This document shows, in pieces, positions 1 to 12,696 of a stretch of DNA of 64,000 nt. The notes below the pieces were generated by a model. It worked only from the letters and a program-made list of their open reading frames with translations. It did no database searches and was not told the origin of the DNA. Positions within the stretch are counted from its first letter, which is position 1; every line of letters starts with the position of its first letter. Both the position numbers and the translations under genes were made by a program. The DNA is from Colias croceus (Eukaryota > Arthropoda > Insecta > Lepidoptera > Pieridae): the NCBI RefSeq assembly GCF_905220415.1, contig NC_059544.1, positions 1,304,501 to 1,368,500 of the forward strand, written 5' to 3'.

Positions 1-3000
1 ATGATTCTTTTTTCAATGTTTCCCTTATTTGTGCTATAAGGAGTTGCTTCGTATCGAACTTCAAGTGTCTGTGTTCACGGAAAGTACCCTGTAGGTTTTG
101 ATTCCCTTGCGAATGTCGAAATTTGCGAAAATTTGCAGCATAAACGGCTGTATCTTTTGATTGCTTTGGCTTATAAGTTTGATTTTTTGACTGATTCAAG
201 GGACCGTAGACTTGAGTATTCAATATAAATTTCAGCTTAATACCTCCACGCTTCACGCGTTACTGAGAAAAAGGGTCTTGACAGAAAGACAGACCGGCAG
301 ACGGACATACATATACGGACGGATATCAAAGTGATCCTACAAGGATTTTTCTTTGAGGTTCGGAAATTTTTTTTTCCCGCGCGTTTTAGCTCTCTCGTTT
401 TATAGCCAAAATTTTTTAAATAGGATAGGCGGTGCACAGGCATATTTTGAATATGTGTGCATATCTCTTATACATTGAGGTATTATCGGTAATTTTTCTT
501 ATTACAATTTTACTTAAAGTTTACTTATTTTCGTGAATTTTCTAAAAGATATCCGCAAAATGGACGCGAATAGGCACATGGACGCGAACAGGCACAATGA
601 CCCTATTTATACCTAGTACCTAAGTATCTATATTGAAAAGTATAGACCGTATGAGAATGTTCCGTATTCGATGCAACTCCCAAATCGCAATAAACCCATT
701 GATTAAACCTAGGTATATTAAAAGTTTTCTTTGTAAAAAATAACGTTTCAAAAATAAAGCAAGTCTATTTAAAACAAAATTTATTTTATATTATGTAAGT
801 ACCTACCTAGGTAGGTATTATCTTTAAAAAAATATCATACAATTACCATAGACAATTACGGATACGGACAGCCATAAAAAGCAAAACCCTTCGTTTTGAT
901 TGATCTTTGTGACGACTGACGATTTATTTTTAATTTCACAATAATTCACATAGGTACTTAGGTGCATTTTAGGTAGGTACATTTCCGATTTTTATTACTT
1001 AATTTATTTTATTTTATTGGATAAGGGCATCTATTATGTCATATCTTAGATTACAAAATAAAGTAAATCTAAGTTTCATATAAACATAATATATAACTAG
1101 ATCATGGCTTTCAGCCAATCCGGGCGGTGACAAATAACAACAAAGCGTTTTGAAAACAATAACACTTGTTCGAATGTCAGTATCGGGTTATTTTTTTTAT
1201 CGGGCTATTTCAAAAATGTGCTAAGTATCTACTGAAATATGTGGTATACTTAGGTGGTACCTATATAGTATCGGGTATTAGATAATTTAAGAATTAAAAT
1301 TCATAAGATTACCTTTTCCAAATAAGCACTTGTACTCAATACGACTATGTTTTCAATTGTTCGGACAATCGTTATAGAGAAAACTATTATCACAATTCAT
1401 TGCACTTTTAACTGGGCACACTGTTGTCAATCAAAAATATGTTCAACTTAAATAAGTTTGGTTGGGGTGAAATTCATTAACAATTCACGATCGCGATTAC
1501 CAGCGCGAGGTTTAAAAATAAAGTCACACGTGCAACACGATACGATGTTTGACACAAACTGATTTGTATTTTGTTTTCAATTATTTTCATGCAGGCAGAA
1601 GGCTGCGAGCTGCGGCAGCCGGCATGAGTCATGACTGTGGGCATGACCAAGTTATGATCTTCCCTTTTATGAATAAATACTTACAATTTAGTATTTACAT
1701 GAATCACATGAATCTACATAACGAACATATTTTTTTTTTATCAACCCAATATGGTACCTATTTTTACACTGACACAGTATTAGCTGTGGACTGTAAATTT
1801 TATTACCTATATTAATCTGTGACTAAAAAGAATAAGAAATGTCAAACTATAACAGATACCTACCTATTCAAAATCGAACATCGCAAATTTGAATAGACGT
1901 TGTTACCGAATACTTCGTTCATTTAATTTCTATAATAATAATTATAAGAGTAGTAGTAAGTAAGTAACTAGGAAATATTTCGTAATCTTTGGTTAAACAT
2001 ACCTACCTAAGTGATGAATTTTTGAAATAAATTGTGAATTCCAGATGGAAGCAAGAAGGAAGCAAGTATCAAAGTTAAGGTAAGCACTTTGGACTGAAAC
2101 TACACAAATTTCAGGTAATCTTATTCAGTTAATGTTTAATACGAATAAATAACTGACAAAATTTTATCCCATCCATATTAGGTACCTACGTAATACGTTG
2201 TAGACAATTAAGTACTGTGAGATTAATTATTGTAAATAATATATTTTGTGAAGTGTATCGAAATATAATTTTATCAACGTAGGTATTCCGTACCATGGTA
2301 AGTATTCCCTAAGGTTTAAATATTTAACATTTTTATTGGATTGAGATTGCATGAAGTTCGTATTTCCCGCCAAAATATTTTGATAACACGCCATCTTGTG
2401 TTGTCATTTCATTATTACCTACTGTGTTCATCACTCATTTGGAAAAAAAGCATTTAATGTTATTCTTGTTAATTAGTACCTAGGTATTACTGTGAATTGT
2501 TTACATATTACTAGTACCTATTGTATATCTGATGTTAATATTATTCACAAAAATGATACCTAGCATGACAATTGACGACATCTACTAGGAATAATTTGAA
2601 ATCGTAATTTTGCATAAGCGCCACCTAGATTCGATGTTTTTAAAACGAATATTTACGTATAGATGGCGCTAAGTTCGTTTCCATAGCAAACAGTACGAAA
2701 TTCATGCAAAATCACTGGCTAGAGATACCTAGTTAGGTACTTAGGTACCTAACCTTCATTCATGTGTAGATAAATTGATTAGGTACCTACTCTAGTTATA
2801 TTAGTGTTATGATAATATTAGCTTCTAAAATACTATTTTATGAATACCTATTTTTCAAAATATACATACAATCATGATACAATGCATATTCTTGTCATAT
2901 CTTACCTTAAACGGAGATTAGTGAAAAAAAATGTCATCTTTTCTTTGAGCCAATAAAAAGTATCTCAAATCAGGCAACATTCTTATCGTTTTATTTGCGA

Positions 3001-3549
3001 AATTTATTTTTAATATGTACCTACTTTATCTTCGCAGTTTCGCGTTGAGGATTTGGCATTGTTAGGTAGGTTATAAATTTGTCAACACATGCCTAAAAGG
3101 ATCAAATAAATAAGCGTAGAAAACAAAATAACGTTTTACTTAAAATCGGTTGTATTTACATTTCGTCCATTGTAGAAAATCAATGTGTTCAACATCACAA
3201 ATAAATAAATCGTACTAAGGTATTCACATTAGCCGTACATCGTACACAATAGCGACAGCTCAATCTTACCATAAAACGAAAGGCGGGACGACGGGATTAA
3301 TTATAAAATTTCATTTATATTTCAATTTATTTCCAATTTTATTTCAATGTCATTGATTAATTAATAACGTATTCATAATTTCTCCATTTGGAAAAAACGC
3401 CAACGGAGAGGTATTCACTAAAGCTGCATGGCTCGATTCACACCGCGTTCTCTTCTAGATGCCAGGTGTCAGGTAAAAAAAATATAACCATTTGCGATGT
3501 GTTATTGTTTAATCGTCCGGCATCCAGCTAGAGACGACAGCGTGAACGG
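1..3549. other. Intergenic, AT-rich, no gene recognised
   Basis: I see no convincing coding exon here. About 236-460 resembles a dispersed retroposon tail of a kind common in lepidopteran DNA: a run of short CAGAC-like units followed by an 'aaagtgatcctac' phrase. The rest is AT-rich with many short TAGGTAGG / CCTACCTA runs (for example 800-820, 970-980, 1990-2010, 2730-2760). Small open frames look like chance. UTR or regulatory DNA of a neighbouring gene outside the window cannot be excluded. Confidence 0.5.
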
Positions 3550-4110
3550 CGAGCAAAATATCTGCGTGTTATAAAACATGATAGAAACGACGCTCGGGCG
3601 ACAGTGTACGGCTTTGTGATACATCGCTCGCCGAGCCGCCACGGGCCGGCGAGCGATGGATCGCGCTCAATGGGTGATTTTCCACGAGCGGCCGACGCGT
3701 TGCCGTGGCTTGGTAAGTGTCGGTCGCGACAGACGCCGGCGGGGCGGGGGCGCGGGCGCGCGGGGACCCAAGCCGGTGCGCGGCAAATCGAACGAGGCCA
3801 CGCGCTCCGCGGGGGGAGACGCTGACGCTGACGCTTCTAGCCGCGCACCCCCCCGCCGGCTCCCGTTGCGTCCCCTCGTAAATTATAACGTACCAACCTA
3901 CATACTAACTTGTTAACCTAGGAATCTCTTATTCCATTCTTCGAAACATTCAAATACCGAACCAAAGGTATTATCATCCTAATTAAATATGGACAAAATT
4001 ACAGGCCGGTTTTAGGTATGAAGGCTCGCTATCGCAGCGCGGCGACCGTCGCGCTCTCTTTATCAGTCGTTAGGGGAGCGAGCGGCGGCCGGCGGGCGCG
4101 CGATGTGCAC
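3550..4110. promoter_or_regulatory. CpG-rich block, candidate promoter / 5' exon
   Basis: This stretch is strikingly GC- and CpG-rich against AT-rich surroundings. On the plus strand an ATG at 3655 opens 19 codons that stop abruptly at a good splice donor (CTTG|GTAAGTG, about 3711). That would fit the first exon of a gene whose later exons lie out of sight or are not recognised. A second GC-rich patch at about 4025-4105 could serve a minus-strand transcript. No protein family is recognisable from so short a piece, so this is a candidate only. Confidence 0.35.
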
Positions 4111-4964
4111 AAGATAATGGCAAAATTGTGATGTTTTTCTAATAAAGCATTCGTATGGAATACGTACGAGAAGAAGTTTGTGGCGGCTAAAGTATTTATG
4201 TACTCTGTCGCAACTCTAAACTCCTTGGACTCATTTCTCAAGATATACAGCGCAAATAATTTATAATTCATTATTCGTTCCGCAGAGTTTTAAGACTGAC
4301 GCCAGAGCAAGGGTGACTGGGGTGATCTGATTAGGTAAAAAATTAAAACCAGATGTACTTGCATGCGATAATCACACTATTTTACATTATTATAAATCTC
4401 AGGCTTCACTTACGCTAAATATGTACACACAAACTCTCATCAACAACAATAAAATGTAGGATTGAGCTTTGTGACTTAATCTATTGAAAATAGTCACGCA
4501 GGTATGTCTATACTTCAGTTTAGGATAAAGCTGTAACTGTAGAAAAATATCACAACTTCGCCATTCGGGCTCACAGGTTAACCTAAATACAGAATGGATT
4601 CACTTAGAAATTAAGTTTACTTTCAAAAACACATTTGTACATTTTATGACAAAATTCAACAGCATTCTACTAAGTCTTAAAAATATTTGTTGCAACCAGT
4701 CCTAAAAATAATGATACAGCATCAGTACCGAACTTAAACGTGGTAAAAAATTGAAAATCTGCACTGGATTTAGACTTAATTACATTCTTGTCATTTAAAC
4801 AGAGGTGCACCCGTTTTAGGTGGGAGCGTAGGCCCCGAGTGTTCTCAACTGGGCTGGTGGTACGCTGTCGCTTGTCAGTTGGGGCGAGACGAGGCCAGAA
4901 CCGGGCGTCACATGCACTGATAACTACACTGTGACATTGTCCTTAAAAAGAAGCACGAGACGTA
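4111..4964. other. Intergenic, probable 3' UTR of the prothymosin-like gene
   Basis: There is no coding exon here. On the minus strand this lies directly downstream of the prothymosin-like stop codon, so part of it is probably its 3' untranslated region. I did not fix a polyadenylation site. Confidence 0.4.
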
Positions 4965-7599
4965 TTACGCGTCATCCTCTTCTTGTTCATCAACTAGCTC
5001 CTCTTCAACTTCTTCATCTGTAACAAAAAAAATTGCTATATCTTGTGCCTAATAGGTATAAACTCACTAGCAAACAACGGGCGAACTCCGTTTCGCCACC
5101 AGAGACCTTTTCTTTGCTATAAACCTCACGGAGCCCGAGACCTTTCCAACGAATGCAAAACCGTGGAAATCGGTTCGTGCATTCTGGAAGGAAAACCCGA
5201 CTTATTTTTATATAGATTTGAAAAATAGCTGACTAAAGTGGAATCGAAAACAAAAACGCTACCGTCCGCATCGGCGGTATGAACTATAAATTTAAAATTT
5301 TGACGCTATGAAGTAATAATGAAGGGAATAAGATAGTAGTGTGCGTCAATAAACGACACGCGATGTGCGTGTAACTTAAGAATGTAATAGGGGCTAAGTC
5401 TAGACGAATCGTGAACTTGGTAGGTTTCAATGGCTATTGTAAACGTCTACATATTTAAAAACTCATGTTTATCTAATTTAAATAAACTATATTAATCAAT
5501 GTAATTTCAGAACATGTCTTATCGTACACAAAACATACATATGTATATGCAAAATATCATTTCTTAACAGTGAACATATATCAACTTCTTATCAACACGA
5601 TGTATTTTTGGCGGCATCGAGTAAATAGTAACATTACGATAAAATTTCAGGTTATTCCTACCTTCGAGATCGTCATCCTCTCCTTCGATTTCCTCCTCGT
5701 CTTCTTCACCTTCCTCTCCCTCCACTTCCTCATCATCATCTTCGCCCTCTTCACCCTCTCCTTCTAGATCCTCATCTTCACTGTGAGGCTCGTCTTCACC
5801 ACCCCCGCCATTTTCTTCCTTTCGCGCCTTTTTCGCTTCTGTCGCTTTATCCTATGAACAATTTTTATTTACATAACATACATGTATGAAAAAAATGTGT
5901 GCGTGTACTAGTGTACTCATGTAAGAAGTGAAATTTCTTTATGACCTTATTTTTCAAAAAATAATTTACTATATGCAACTTTACAGAAATACGTAGAATC
6001 ACTAGTAGGGATAAGAAAAAGATGGCGCGTAACGGAAAAATGTCACGCATAACGAAAAAATGTTACACTCAATTTTTTTCCAAACCCGATAAAGTTTCAC
6101 TTAAAAAACTTAAAAATTATCTTTAATAATAAAATATAATTGTGCAAATAATCCTGGCTATCGGCCAATTTCAATTCACATTGAACTCGACGCATCACTT
6201 AGATTCATAGACAAAAATGCGCCGGCTTACGTGCAAGATAATGAAAGGCAGGTGACAAAGATTCGTAACAATAAAGAAGCGTGGGTAATAAGTATGGAAC
6301 GGGACAGAATAATATAGGCGGGCTAGCGTAAAGCCTATTTTCCCTTGGCAAATAGCAACATGAAAGAAAGACGGCCACCCGTGCTCAACATGAGCAGTGA
6401 CGTAGAACGTTTACAAACCGCCAAAATGACACCGACTCAAACTTTCTTTAAGTGAACACCCAAATTGTTATAAAAACATCTAAACATATTGAAAATAGGA
6501 AAATAAACAATGACTTTCATTAGGTATAGATAGGTACATACTCAACATTTTAATGCACACGAGGCATGTTGGCTCGAAACTAGGTTAACGCTCCACGAAG
6601 AAGACTGTTATTGATTAGATAAAAATAATATTTATTTTTGTACTTTCCGTGCCTCATAGATTGAGGTATGATGAGAAACAAAGGAAGTATGAAATACTTT
6701 TAAACACCTACATGCAAATAAGCCGGGTCATTGACTAGTTTATACGACGCTCATAAATGTTGTTAATTTAATGCAGTGTTCATTATTCAACGCCAAGAAA
6801 ATATACATAAGAAAAGTATTTATTTCATAATAATATTACTACTCTACAACTAGATTAGGTACCTATATAAATATACATTTTACTGGTTTTATCTATGACA
6901 GTCCGGCATCTACAATGACATTCACGCAACGGCCATGTTTCCACATAGTTAGCATCACGCTAGGTACGTACAATCGAGCCAGGCAATACAACTACTCAAA
7001 AATAACTTGCTATAAAATCGATATTAAGCACACTCATTTGAAGGACTTCATAGATCAATGTAAAACATTTGTATTAACAATTATTATATCAATGAGGACA
7101 TGAGCGTACGTTCTCGCGCCATGTTTTTTTTCTGCCAAGGTCATGCCTCCGTATTGAAAACGAGTAAACAAAACCGAAACTATAAAGAGTAATACGAATA
7201 AGTGTAGATACAGCATAATTAGTATATTTCATATATAATAAAATTTGAAAACAATTCTTGACTGACTCATCGATTACCTCATGCCGCTTAAACGCATAGA
7301 AATTCTATCCAGAAATAAGCCGGTACATTGCGATTCTTATTTGAGCGGCAAAACGTAATAGCTACTACAGTTATCACTATTACACATAAAATATTTTTTG
7401 TGTGAGGAGATTATGACGGTTAACCTATTTTATAATGCTCAATAAAATGGCGAGCTTCTAAAATGAATACATACTGTTTGACATGTGCACTCACCTCTGC
7501 TGCCCTTTTGGCTCCTTTCAGGTCACTTTTAGCGTCTCCTGATTTCTCATCTCCGACCTTGTCTACGGCCACTTCACTGTTATTTTCATTGGAGCTCAT
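4965..7599 (-). CDS. Prothymosin-alpha-like acidic nuclear protein
   Basis: Three coding exons join in phase: 7599-7495, 5851-5662 and 5017-4965, giving 115 aa. The N-terminal third is polar and begins MSSNENNSEVAVDK. It is followed by a basic cluster KKARK at about residues 42-46, a likely nuclear localisation signal. From about residue 57 nearly all residues are Glu, Asp or Gly, and the protein ends QEEDDA. Length and order (short N-terminus, long acidic tract) match prothymosin alpha/parathymosin, which are about 110 aa. Those proteins are disordered histone H1 and chromatin chaperones, although vertebrate prothymosin carries its main nuclear signal near the C-terminus. All introns have GT/AG ends (donors GTGAGT and GTAGGA). 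The start ATG sits just below a CpG-rich promoter. Orthology is judged from composition and length, which is weak for acidic proteins; another acidic nuclear protein is possible. The exon structure is solid. Confidence 0.8.
5040..5235. repeat. Retroposon-tail-like dispersed repeat in prothymosin intron 2
   Basis: The phrase 'cgggcgaactccgtttcgcc' and the following 150 bases read like the degenerate 3' ends of non-LTR elements seen elsewhere in the window (8.2, 20.3, 24.5, 44.8, 57.5 and 62.9 kb). The family is not named. The open frame across it is not a gene. Confidence 0.4.
5883..6105. repeat. Dispersed repeat of about 220 bp, copy 1
   Basis: Nearly the same 220 bases occur at 16721-16947 in DCAF8 intron 6. 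Both contain 'gtgtgcgtgtactagtgtac', 'gatggcgcgtaacggaaaaa' and 'aaaaaatgttacact' in the same order. This copy lies in the longer intron of the prothymosin-like gene. No coding capacity and no clear terminal repeats were seen, so it may be a non-autonomous element or a piece of a larger one. Confidence 0.75.
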
Positions 7600-7800
7600 G
7601 ATTGTTCTGATTTTTTATTAATTACTAATATTAATAAGGGTTAAGTATACGGTTACTCCAAACCGACGCGCGACTGACTGATCGAGTGAACGGGCGGCGA
7701 GACGGAGACGAGTTTGAAATCGAAGATGGCGCGGGCTTCTACACGCCTCGCTTCTGATTGGTTGAGCATGGCGGCCATTGGAAATTTGTAATCGGCATGT
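7600..7800 (-). promoter_or_regulatory. CpG-rich promoter of the prothymosin-like gene
   Basis: Directly upstream of the ATG (minus strand) is a CpG-rich stretch of about 150 bp. It holds two ATTGG motifs on the plus strand (near 7756 and 7778), that is CCAAT boxes reading toward the gene. It also has two GATGGCG/CATGGCGGC motifs of the kind bound by YY1-like factors. No TATA box is obvious, which fits a broadly expressed gene. The transcription start was not determined. Confidence 0.5.
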
Positions 7801-8129
7801 GGACAATCGTTTTAAAAATTAAAACTATAAACGATGGCTTATTTGTGCAAGAAAATGGTACTAGATAATTTTAAAACGCTTAAAGCTTCTCAGAATAGTA
7901 AATTCAATAATGCACGAAATGCAATTTTTGATTAAAAATGAGTTTTATGGGTTCGTTGTAATAAATTGTTCCAACTTGTTCCACTACGCGGCGTTGAACA
8001 AGACGTCATATGTCATTTTGAAATAGCGGGAAAGTAAATTATCTGACATTTAGCAATCATTAAGCGAGGCTAGAAAATTTCATAAAAAAAAATCGAATAT
8101 TTCATCCATATGTACCTAGTTACTTCATA

Positions 8130-8285
8130 TTTTAAATGCGAAAGTAACTCTGTCTGTCTGTCTGTTACTCAATCACGCCTAAACTACTAAACCAATTTGC
8201 ATGAAATTTGGGATGGAGATATTTTTTTTATTACTTTGCGAAATATGTACCACGGGCGAAGCCGGGGCGGACCACTAGTCTAATA
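8130..8285 (-). repeat. Degenerate non-LTR retroposon tail
   Basis: Reading on the minus strand, it starts with a 'ctagtggtccgccccggctt' phrase followed by 'cgcccgtggtac' and ends in a CAGA microsatellite. Matching phrases recur at 24.5 kb and 58.3 kb. I recognise this as a very common 3'-end motif of dispersed retroposons in moths, but I cannot give the family with certainty. Confidence 0.55.
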
Positions 8286-8356
8286 TAGTTGATACATACC
8301 TCAAAAAAGTATTGTCACTAGAGTGTTGATCTTGTTTGAATAAAATATGGTCATAT

Positions 8357-8931
8357 TAGTTCAGGATACATCGCCCATTTTTGCAAGTGACTACTATCAA
8401 GCTAATTTTCCGTTTGTAGCTTTATTTTGATGAGACGCCCAATAATTTCGTGTAGGTACGAAAGTCTCGATTGTGGTAGCTTACAGAGATAACAAGGATA
8501 ATTTTTTTTGATTTGATGGTTCTCAAATATTTATTACTAACTGAATTTTTTTTTTGTTCAATCTCAAGATAATTACCTAAATTATTCGAAAAAAAATATT
8601 TGTCCTACAAAATCTATGGTTGGTTCAAAGAGTCCCCCTTTCCAAAGTGTATCGATAACGAGGTCATCATAAATGATTACTAACAAGCTGATTTTTTTGT
8701 TTTCACTTAGTTAATGTTTATATAATTCAACAGACATATTGTCCTACAAATTGCGTAATAAATATTTGAGAACCATCAAATCAAAAATTTTTATCCTTGT
8801 TATCTCTGTTATCTACCACAATCGAGAGTTTCGTACACGAAATTATTCGGTGTCTCATCAAAATAAAGCTACAAACGTAAAATCAGCTTGATAGTAGTCA
8901 CTTGCAAAAATGGGCGATGTATCCTGAACTA
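8357..8931. mobile_element. Non-autonomous element with ~175-bp terminal inverted repeats
   Basis: The left arm (8357-8530) begins 'tagttcaggatacatcgccc' and its imperfect reverse complement forms 8755-8931. The arms share blocks for the light-strand phrases 'caagtgactactatcaagct' and 'tttgatggttctcaaatatt'. The 225-bp centre has no coding potential. It is a foldback-type MITE by structure; the superfamily is unknown and no target-site duplication was fixed. Confidence 0.8.
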
Positions 8932-11049
8932 TTTAAACTATTGTGTTATAAGGTAAAATCACGAAATTGGAAAATGATATTTTTGAACAATCTTTATTTC
9001 TTTCTAACTTAATAATTCTTACATAAATACGTTAGTAATTATAGGGGGAACCTTGTATACCTGCCGTGGATTTTATCATAATATTATAAATTATAATATC
9101 TTTTATTCTAAAATAATTGACAAACAGCACCTAGGTAGATAAGAACCAGTGGATTTTATTTTTGTTATTTTATTATTTAATTTTAATATAGTTACTTATA
9201 CGAGATACAATTATTTAAACATTATTATTTATAACATATTAATAAAATAAAAATATGTCTAAGAACTTTAAATATGTATCTAGTTACATAAAAATAATTA
9301 AAAAGAAACACTGCAACCAATGACAGATCCCTGACCTGAAGATCACATTTATAGTTCACCACTAGTTCAGTTGAAGTGTACCTATGCGTAGGTAGGTATA
9401 TTAAATTGTTAATTGAAAAATATTTCAACATTTTTAGTAAAATCCTCATATTTTTAAAATTGTTCTCATAAAATTTATAACAAAATATATTTAGTTCCAC
9501 AAACGTCCGCTATTGAACACGGCGCTACTGGTATTTTTGTATGCAATTTTTTCTCCAATATAGGTAGGTACATAATACATAGGTAGGTACATATTATTAT
9601 CACAAACATGACATTCTGCGCAGTTTTTTCATATCATTCAAACCAAAACCAATTTTGATCATTGAGCTTTAATTAAATTTAATTTATGTGTAATAGGGAG
9701 TGTTATGGGTATTTAATATATTTTTTTGAATAGGTACTGATTTACCATAGCAAAGGAATTTATTTTTAACGAAAGTTTAAGCCAAATTATATATTATAAT
9801 ATATACATAATAAATTCAAATGTCCAGTTCCAAACCGCACTTTGCAATAATAATAACTTTTATATTTCTAATTTGTATCATTTCAAAAAAATAAACGTAA
9901 AATTGAGCATTTGTAGGTATACAGTTTTGCATACAAATTATATCAAAATTTTTTTGCTACATTTGTCCTGAAAATCCATGTTTTCTTCTCTAGCTTCGCG
10001 CAGCCGGCATATACCGCTTCTCTAATGTGAGCATTTTGTCTATGAAAATACAATCTTAAATCACGTGCGGGTGGCAAAGTTGGGCGGGTTGCTTGTTAGG
10101 GGTGTACACATAGAGTTTTAAGAATTCATCTATTTGAAAAAAAAATGCATCTGGAATTTTATAAGTATTTTTTACGTATATACTCAGCGTATGCTAAACT
10201 ATAACCTCCTTTGAGCTTAGTATACCAACAGTGGGACACCCCGTATATGTATATCTTTAAGCATGGAAAATTTTATAATTAAAGTGAAAAAGTGAGAAAA
10301 ATTAATAAAGTAAGCTCCTAATGGATTTATGTTAGTCCTACAAAGGACTAAAAAAAGCTCCATATAGGGTCAAATATAATAAGAATTGTTATTACATTTT
10401 TATGTTTTAATACTCGTTACAGAATACAAGTGTCATGGCATTTCTAAAATATTTATTAAAACTACATTTTATGTTGTATCAAACATTTATTTCTTTATAT
10501 AATAACGAATTATGGCTAATGAGTTTGTTACTCAGTACTCTATTCAATATTTACATGTTTTCAAAACAAATTATATTCTTACAAGAAGAAAATAGAAGTG
10601 TGAATGAATTAATACATAAATAAAATTAAAAGAATCATCGGGTAATTAAAACAAAGCTGTTAACAAATACGAATATGGCCATATTTGTAACATTACAATA
10701 AAAAAAAACAAACAAAACAAAGAAATTTCGTAAAATAAAAAATTCAACATTTACAAAAAAAAATACAATATACCTACTAATATTATGCTAATTTAAACAC
10801 CAGTAATATACAATATGCTGACATATAATATGTTTATACATGAGTTCTTATCAATAAAAGCGGGTAGTTTTAAACACATTTGTATAGTTGACAAAAATGA
10901 AGTTATGGTTATTAGTTATTACTATGACTATTAGGTACATCTAACACTTGAATTAAAATGAACTACAGCTTGTGCACTTAGCCTACGTGAAACCTGACCA
11001 TTTTAATTCTGAACATATTATGCAGTCTGGTTCACTTAGTTATACATTA

Positions 11050-11217
11050 AGAGCTAGCGCGCAAGAGCAACTTTTGTCTCCGCAACTATTTTGTCTCTCA
11101 CATCAACTCTATAGGAAGTTGCGTCGCTACGTGCGCGCACTTTCTTACTAGCCCATAGAGTTGATGGGAGGGACTAAATAGTTGCGGAGACAAAAGTTGC
11201 TCTTGCGCGCTAGCTCT
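11050..11217. mobile_element. Foldback MITE with perfect ~42-bp arms
   Basis: The left arm from 'agagctagcgcgcaagagca' through 'ccgcaactattt' is repeated as an exact reverse complement at the right end (about 11176-11217). Inner sequence 'atcaactctata' / 'ccatagagttgat' extends the pairing imperfectly. Total length is about 168 bp with no coding content. The perfect arms suggest recent insertion or selection on the arms. Confidence 0.85.
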
Positions 11218-12630
11218 AAGGAATTCGTTTTTGACGGTTACTTAAGAAATTAATACAATACGATTCGTTTTTCTTACGGATGGCTAGATTCTGGTCGTTT
11301 TACCCAGAGATGTTGTAAATATTATTTACTTGTAATATACGGTTATATAAAGTGAACAGACCAACGACGCATCAAGTTATTTTGCGATCTTTAAATGCAC
11401 AAGCTTTAATAAAATTTTCTATTGACTAATATCAAAATCATCAAATTACAGCTAGTTAAAACCAGACTAGCCTACATATTTAAATAAAAACCAAATACTC
11501 AAATTTTCAACACATTCATATTACGTTTTTGTTTGTTATTCACTAATGGTAGGAAAATTGAGCATCACTCAAAGTTGAGTTGCATTTGAGTATTTGGAAA
11601 AAATCACTTGGTACCTATTTACTTCAAGAGGAAATACATTTTTATTACAATAAAAATCAATTCTTTTTTTAACGTATTATTAACTAGGTACTTCTATAAA
11701 GTTATTTCCTTGATTTTCATGTTTTCAAAGAAATAACTTTATAATTAAATACAACAATGGTTAAACCACGTTTAAACAATTAATCACTACTTATCTATAG
11801 TTATTATTTATTTATTTGCCATAGTTAAATTTCCTATGACATAAACAGTATGTATGAAGTTTTAATCATATAGTTATTGAAAAAGACCATGAAGATCCTT
11901 TTGTTTTTAATTAGCCCTTTCGTTATCTGATCTCTATAATATTATGTTTCAAAGTTAGAGAGAAACAGTATAGACACAGACACAATAAGAGGAATATTAC
12001 AATAATTATTACACCATATTATTTTTATTACACTTACAATATTTTGTTAAATCTTTCGAATATTTTCAGTCCATTTGGCGAATAATACTTCTTTATCTCA
12101 AATGAGCACTCGCTAATATATACCAGATATTTCACTTGTATTTATATTTACTTTTATTTTAAATGAATGGATAAACTATTTGTTGTTGAAAACAAATTTT
12201 CGTACGTTTACGGTAGGCTTTTACAATTTTTAAATTTCACATAGCCGTTTCATTTTACTTTTTTTACACACAAAATTATTTCTAAATCGTAAGATTTCCT
12301 TACATTTAGCACACCCATTTTAATAGCATATGCGCTTCAACTACATTGTTATTATAGCTCCACCTCCATACATGTTATCGTCGCTCGGCCTTCGAGCAAT
12401 TTATTGTAACACGGGCTCCACCTCTAACTCATTGTTGCTATAAAACCAACTTATCGCTTCTCTACTACAACTCACAGCGGCTCTACATTCTCATTTCCCT
12501 ACAAGCGCGATTGATAGAGCTATTAGGTGCCGCACGTGTAGCCGTCGCTCTGAATGTGTAGCACTCTACGACTCGCGCTCTACACGTGTGAAGCACTCTA
12601 CGACTCGCGCTCTACAGCGCTCTACCGCAA

Positions 12631-12696
12631 CTAGTAGTAGTTCGCGTTGCCCATGCCGAGCCCGAGGATGGTAAAGCGCGAGTGCCGGTAGATCTG
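12631..12696 (-). other. In-frame open extension after the DCAF8 stop codon
   Basis: Reading on from TAG (12699-12697), the same frame stays open for 21 codons (CAG ATC TAC CGG ... AAC TAC TAC) to a second TAG at 12633-12631. The translated tail is QIYRHSRFTILGLGMGNANYY. It is more coding-like in composition than its flanks. It may be stop-codon readthrough, a recent nonsense change or a base error in the sequence. Confidence 0.5.

Larger units (their letters stand above)
7801..12630. other. Intergenic, no gene recognised
   Basis: This is the spacer between the prothymosin-like gene and DCAF8, AT-rich apart from the two foldback elements listed separately. Open frames at about 9225-9500 and 10435-10623 have low-complexity, hydrophobic, A/T-driven translations and no splice context, so I do not call them. 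The last few hundred bases (about 11.2-12.6 kb) may include the DCAF8 3' UTR. A 32-bp unit 'actctacgactcgcgctcta' with flanks occurs twice near 12562 and 12594. Confidence 0.5.

Noticed and set aside
3604..3916. Two overlapping Arg/Pro-rich frames
   Set aside because: They are a by-product of GC-rich DNA in a probable promoter. Only the short ATG-to-donor piece at 3655 is kept as a candidate exon.
5570..5767. Hydrophobic plus-strand frame (Phe/Leu-rich)
   Set aside because: It is the antisense shadow of the Glu/Asp tract of the prothymosin-like exon 2.
9225..9500. 91-codon minus-strand frame
   Set aside because: AT-driven hydrophobic translation without splice context or family resemblance.
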